A program made the position numbers and the translations under genes. Below are positions 59,912 through 64,000 of a DNA stretch of 64,000 bases, in pieces. Under the pieces are notes generated by a model. That model was not told where the DNA came from and did not search any database. It saw only the letters and a list, made by a program, of their open reading frames with translations. This DNA comes from Enoplosus armatus (lineage: Eukaryota; Chordata; Actinopteri; Centrarchiformes; Enoplosidae), in contig NC_092183.1 of NCBI RefSeq assembly GCF_043641665.1, positions 21,913,501 to 21,977,500 of the forward strand, in the 5' to 3' direction. Within the stretch, counting starts at the first letter, position 1; every line of letters starts with the position of its first letter.

Positions 59912-60339
59912 ATAATAACAACAGTCATGAAAGACACACACACAATATTATATGAAGATAATACTTACACATATCAGCTCTTGCTGTGTAAAATAATCTT
60001 CCTGAGGGGTGACACTTCTGATACAGTCTGTGTGGTCCACAGTTAATTTATTCCTGACAGCCACAGTTGATAAGAATCAAAGGTTCCCATTGGATTCCAT
60101 AGAAAATGCATGCGGGTCATTTTTGACCCACTTATGGAAGCTTGGGGTAGTAATACAAAAACAACAATTTCTTAAAATGTATAAAAGGTAAGTTAAAAAT
60201 GTAAATGGAATTATATCAAAAACATGTTTTTTGAGGAATACCTGGAATATGAAATGATAACAATTTTTCATTACGAAGATATTTCAAGAAAACAACCTCA
60301 CCGGGTCATTTTTGACCCACTTATGCATCTAAGGGTTAA

Positions 60340-61120
60340 TTTGCCAAGTGTGAGCTTTTGAAGGCCAGTACCAATACTGTGCAATCTGATTAAAATGCAG
60401 TCTTAGCTCAGGTTTAAACGTCCTATTGATTCAGTCTGCAAGAAATATTGTCAGTCAAACTGCATCCATCGCATGCGAGGTGGACCACTCCCGACCGCAC
60501 CGGATCTGACTTGATGCCAGCTGCGCATATCGCAAACAAAAGAAGCAGTACGTCTTGGCCGCTGGCGAGGAGGGGCAGTCCAGTCCAGGACTGACATGCA
60601 GGAGCTGAGGGGGCCAGCAGAGCAGTGACACCGCCATCTTGCAGCTGCGCTGCGGAGACATTCAGCATGCATGGGCAACAAAGCATTTAACACCCATGCT
60701 GATTGATAAATGACTGACACTAAATTTGGGGGAATTAGCACAGTATATTAACATCAAAAAAGTGTTAAATGACCTTAATTGGTTTAACTCCAAAGGAAAG
60801 AGCAACACTTTACGGACAAAACTTATCTAACATTTTCCACCATGGGATCATCATGGGAAAAGTCCAAGCATGTTTAATTGTCACAGTAGTGTATTTATTT
60901 CTAAACAAATACAACCAGAACTATCTGCATGGCTGGAAACCACTCGAGGTAAATGTTTTGGTGAATTTGACCCTTAAATCACTACATGGTTCGGCATCAC
61001 TGTACTGTATGTCGCAGATCTTTTCACACCCCACGAGCAAAGGTTTTTAGTCCCTGATCAATACAATACGTAGGGCTCCTTCTACTTAGGCTCTCTACAC
61101 GAGATCATGGTATGAGCTGG
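60340..61120. other. Intergenic, no gene recognised
   Basis: The 60420-60720 block is GC-balanced, ends with GCTGATTGATAAATGACTGAC and could be regulatory. Overlapping minus-strand frames (60423-60741) have no domain. Confidence 0.4.
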
Positions 61121-61127
61121 TGCAGAG

Positions 61128-61595
61128 CTAGCCTGGAAACCAGACGAATCTGCGAGCTCATGTTTTATTTGCTCTGGCAGATGCATCTGCCCCCCCCCCC
61201 CCCCCCCCCACCTCCTGTTCAGACAGATTTCCATTCCACCTGATTCAAGTCAGACCAATTACAACTGTTTATCTAATATGAGATGGATTTAAGTGCCGTT
61301 GAGGCATTTTCGTAAACAATCAAGATGGCTGCCGCAGATGTTCTGTTGAATCCACTATCGGTGTTAAACGACAAACAAGAGCAAAAAACTGCACTTGAAG
61401 CTTTTGTTGATAAGAAAGATGTGTCAGAGATTTGTCACACGTTTCGTTGCTCTGATTGGTTGTAGGTCTCTCCAATTGCATCCAGAGGCATTTTGGTCTG
61501 CGCTCGTTGATAACGCCTCTTGGAAATCGACAATGAACTGAAAGGTTCCAGACTGATTTGCATTTGTGAACTGGTCAGAATCTCGTTAAAGGATT
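61128..61595 (+). mobile_element. Non-autonomous DNA transposon with inverted ends (helicase-ORF family)
   Basis: The left end TAGCCTGGAAACCAGACGAA faces TTCCAGACTGATTTGCATTT...CTGGTCAGAATCTCG on the right, and this layout is one I recognise as a common fish element. A 20-nt poly(C) at 61190-61209 lies in the left part. The interior carries the start of an ORF (separate entry) and then jumps to the 3' non-coding part, so most of the coding region was deleted. Superfamily is uncertain. Confidence 0.4.
61325..61465 (+). pseudogene. N-terminal fragment of a transposon-borne helicase-like protein
   Basis: The 46-codon frame starts MAAADVLLNPLSVLNDKQEQ and reaches EAFVDKKDV, then runs into unrelated residues and a stop at 61463-61465. 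KQEQ...LEAFVDKKDV resembles the region just upstream of the nucleotide-binding (Walker A) motif in RecQ/DEAD-like helicases carried by fish transposons; the motif itself is deleted. The match is by recollection and short, so the call is tentative. Confidence 0.35.
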
Positions 61596-61599
61596 CATG

Positions 61600-63240
61600 C
61601 ATCGTGGTTGGCAAATGCAATCTGCACAGCTGCACTGCTGTTTAAAAGTACTATATAAGTCAATACTATACATTGCTGCTGACATTTCAACATCTCGTTG
61701 ACGAAAACTTGTGACGAAACATTGAAAATAAGCTTAAAAACAGCAACGTCGTGAAGCAAAAAGAAGACACTGTTTTTGTCTCTCTCACTCGGCAGCGGTG
61801 ACACGGCCGGTTGATCTCGTGTTTAAAGCCAGAGCCCCTCTCTACGGCTGCCCTACTGTAAGCCAGCTTGTCAATAGCTGTGGCTCTGGCGGTGGGTTGA
61901 CACAGCAGGCCAGACAGCGAGCGGGTGATTGATTCCTTATACAAGTCAGCGTGGTCGAAAGGTCTCGGGAGCCACGCGGCATTTCAGGAAGCACCAAGAG
62001 AGGCGGGGGTGCGTCGCGGCAGAGCAGAGCGCTCGTACTCGGGGTCTTGTTAAGAGAGCCCAGGATCATGTTAATAATGGGACTAGTCAGGCTCAGACAC
62101 CTGGGTACAGGGCTGTCACTGCCATTCCCCCTGCCTCAACCTGGATGACTGACACGACATGTTATGAGGAGCTGCTCAGCATGTCGATACAAGGAAGCAG
62201 CTTGTATCCTATCATTCACACCATGGGCAGGAGTGGGAAACTGCCACCAGCTGAATGCCGGTGAATTGAAGCTGTTGTGAGGGATAAGCTTGTCTCCTCG
62301 ACCAGCCAGTTCTGCGGGTACTTCAGCGTCTATCTTGCATTCAAATCATCCCATCCTCATGTTCTTTGATAGTGTTCAAAATCCCACATTTACAACAGTT
62401 CACTCCTGTATTGTTTTCCACCGCTGTTGTGCGCAGCTTCCAGAGAAGCCGGCAGCTGGTTGGTATTCAGCGCGGCTTCTCTTCCCCACTGTGTCTGGAG
62501 CGTGCAGCGGCCGGGGCATCCTCCAGGTCAGAGCAGGGGTAAGGGAGTTTGCCAGAAGCATTGCCCCCAGCAGACTGAGCCCTCACTGGGCACAGCTCTC
62601 TGATCTGCTCTCCCTCCTCCTCCTCATGCCTGAGACAATACCAGACTATTGATATCTCTGAAACGCACAGTCTAGCCTGCTTGCCCACTTTTGCTTTTAT
62701 ATCAGATTTTTGATGTTGCTTTGGCTTAAATTTCCAAAAACTTAAAGGGTTACTCTTTGCCTGTTTTGCGGCTTTGTTTCAAGACAGACAAGAAAGTGGG
62801 TGTAGGGTAAAGGGGGTGGGAGGGGGTGGGGTGGGGTGTGGTGGTGGTGGTGGTGGGGGGGGATTGACCAGAGCCGCCTGCGGTTGTGTCCTTCAGGGTG
62901 ATGGAGGACAGTGTCTGAGCTTTGATCATGGTCAGGCCACGTCCATCTGGGTGCCCTGATGCCAGGGGCACTTTGCCAGCCTACTTAGTGCCTCGGATGT
63001 CAAATCCTCCACTGGGACATGTCAGGCAGACTTGAAACATGGACTCGAATGGGGCAGAATACCCTTCAACTCTTTTGGCTTATGCATGTCTGACCCCTCT
63101 ACCTGGAATTAAATTATCCCAAGCTATCCATAAAAGACATTCCATAATGATGCCATAACAATTATGGTGTGAATTAGGCCTGGCAGCTCATCTCTCCTCC
63201 AGCCCAAATGAAGGCCTTTATTAGGAGAGTCAGGGTCCTC
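61600..63240. other. Intergenic, GC-balanced, no gene recognised
   Basis: Unique-looking sequence at 61780-62290 and 62400-62640 with short open frames but no domain. A G/T-rich tract (GGTGGTGG... then a G run) is at 62810-62861. From about 62990 the sequence becomes ATTA-rich and enhancer-like. Confidence 0.4.
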
Positions 63241-63560
63241 TTTTGCATATAGCTCATTTTGTGGTAGTAAAGGGCAGCGCGGAGGAGCCACACTGCCCTT
63301 TACTACCAAAACATGAGAGGCCTAATGAAGGCCACAAGCAGCACAACTATATATAGCCATAATGACCACAGTCACTATTGTTGGATGTGGAGTGGAGAGA
63401 ACCAGTATTCCAGTCTTATTGGTGTTTTCTCTGCTCGGCTGTAGCCTTTTTTTATTGCAGGGATAATTGTCCCTTTGTTCCTTAGAGGAGGCACCATTTT
63501 TCATCAGCGTGTAACAATGCCATACACTGCAGTTCATCATGGATGTAATTTGATTTTGAC
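62990..63560. promoter_or_regulatory. Candidate conserved non-coding element enclosing a hairpin
   Basis: A repeat-free block with GGAATTAAATTATCCC (63103), CATAATGATGCC, ACAATTATGGTGTGAATTAG (63159) and TTTGCATAT (octamer-like, 63242). It encloses the strong inverted repeat at 63253-63317. Regulatory role is inferred only. Confidence 0.3.
63253..63317. ncRNA. Hairpin, 25-bp near-perfect stem with 15-nt loop (possible small RNA precursor)
   Basis: The left arm 63253-63277 and the right arm 63293-63317 are reverse complements over 25 positions with two mismatches; the inner 16 (TGGTAGTAAAGGGCAG) pair perfectly. The loop is 63278-63292. Length and pairing approach those of a microRNA precursor, but the stem is short, little pairing extends beyond it and I do not recognise a known mature sequence. 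A structural palindrome in an enhancer is equally possible. Confidence 0.3.
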
Positions 63561-63969
63561 TGATTTGATAGGCTTTGATAGTTACTACTTGTCCATGAAG
63601 TGTTTTAGTATTGAGCTATGATTAAAAACATTTTAAAAAGAAAGAAAACAAATGAACATTTCCTTCGTTTTTTATTCCAAGCTCTGGTTCAGAAATGCTC
63701 AAGAAAATGACGTCATATTGCCACCATCTGCAATAGTACACATGGGCTGTGGCTGGCGAATTGATTTTTCACTCAAATGCCGCCAACTGGGTATTGTTTA
63801 CCCCACATCCCAGATGAGCGTACGGCCCTCTGCAACATTTTATGATGCCGTTGTTCATTTCTTCAGCATCGGACACGGCACAGTCTGACGTTTCTCTCTG
63901 TGTGGAAGGAAGTGGATTTTTTAGGTATTTGTTTGAGGGTATGTAAGCTAGTTAGCAGGAAAGGGGTGG

Positions 63970-63997
63970 ACACACACACACACACACACACACACAC
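63970..63997. repeat. (AC)n microsatellite at the window end
   Basis: About 14 AC units up to the last bases. Confidence 0.9.
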
Positions 63998-64000
63998 TCG

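Larger units (their letters stand above)
58741..60335 (-). mobile_element. Non-autonomous piggyBac element, complete ends, TTAA target duplication
   Basis: The left end starts CCCTTAGATGCA at 58741 and the right end finishes TGCATCTAAGGG at 60335, a 12-bp perfect terminal inverted repeat. TTAA stands on both sides (58737-58740 and 60336-60339), the hallmark of piggyBac transposition. A 16-bp palindromic box, GGGTCA(5 A or T)TGACCC, with a flanking ACTTA, occurs three times: 58785-58800, 60114-60129 and 60303-60318. This mirrors the subterminal repeats of the superfamily. The element is 1595 bp, carries only a truncated transposase N-terminus on the minus strand, and is loaded with GT/CA tracts (58993-59079, 59630-59656, 59786-59831). 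Confidence 0.85.

Overview
The window reads as vertebrate, most likely teleost (ray-finned fish), nuclear DNA. It has one recognisable vertebrate exon, very long non-coding stretches, many CA/GT microsatellites, and repeat types typical of bony fish: piggyBac and hAT-type non-autonomous transposons, fold-back MITEs, L2-like LINE pieces, Ty3/gypsy remnants and a tRNA-type SINE. There is no bacterial or organellar gene organisation. Family names for repeats come from recognition of motifs, not from a database search.

The only confident host coding sequence is the terminal exon of the LIM-homeodomain gene lhx2 (2692-2982, + strand). It opens at a splice acceptor inside homeodomain helix 3 and ends with the LHX2-type C-terminus. 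Positions 1-2691 are therefore the 3' part of its last intron, and roughly 2983-4020 is its likely 3' untranslated region. The rest (about 4-64 kb) is an intergenic, gene-desert-like region downstream of lhx2 in which I find no further host exon.

The intergenic DNA has two textures. One is transposon debris. The main items are a 663-bp hAT-like element with 8-bp target duplications (15000-15662) inserted in a fold-back MITE (from about 14617); two copies of one non-LTR 3' end (15832, 28247); an LTR with promoter and poly(A) signals on the minus strand (about 28900-29225); inverted-repeat MITEs (32156, 41756); a LINE-gypsy mosaic (43610-45180); a 5'-truncated LINE reverse transcriptase (50990-52210); a structurally complete non-autonomous piggyBac element bounded by TTAA (58741-60335); and a deleted transposon with a helicase-like ORF fragment (61128-61590). 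The other texture is repeat-poor, balanced-composition sequence with clusters of TAATTA/ATTA and TGATTGACAG-like sites (for example 11900-12260, 23240-23430, 47700-48130, 49290-49480, 62990-63560). This resembles the conserved non-coding enhancers that usually surround developmental regulators such as lhx2; that reading is inference.

Nothing in the window works as a multi-gene system. The biologically plausible unit is lhx2 plus candidate distal cis-regulatory DNA, interrupted by transposon insertions. The most distinctive unexplained structures are a near-perfect 65-nt hairpin in CNE-like sequence (63253-63317), an 18-bp-arm palindrome (38467-38503), and the intact piggyBac termini with an internally duplicated CA-repeat module.
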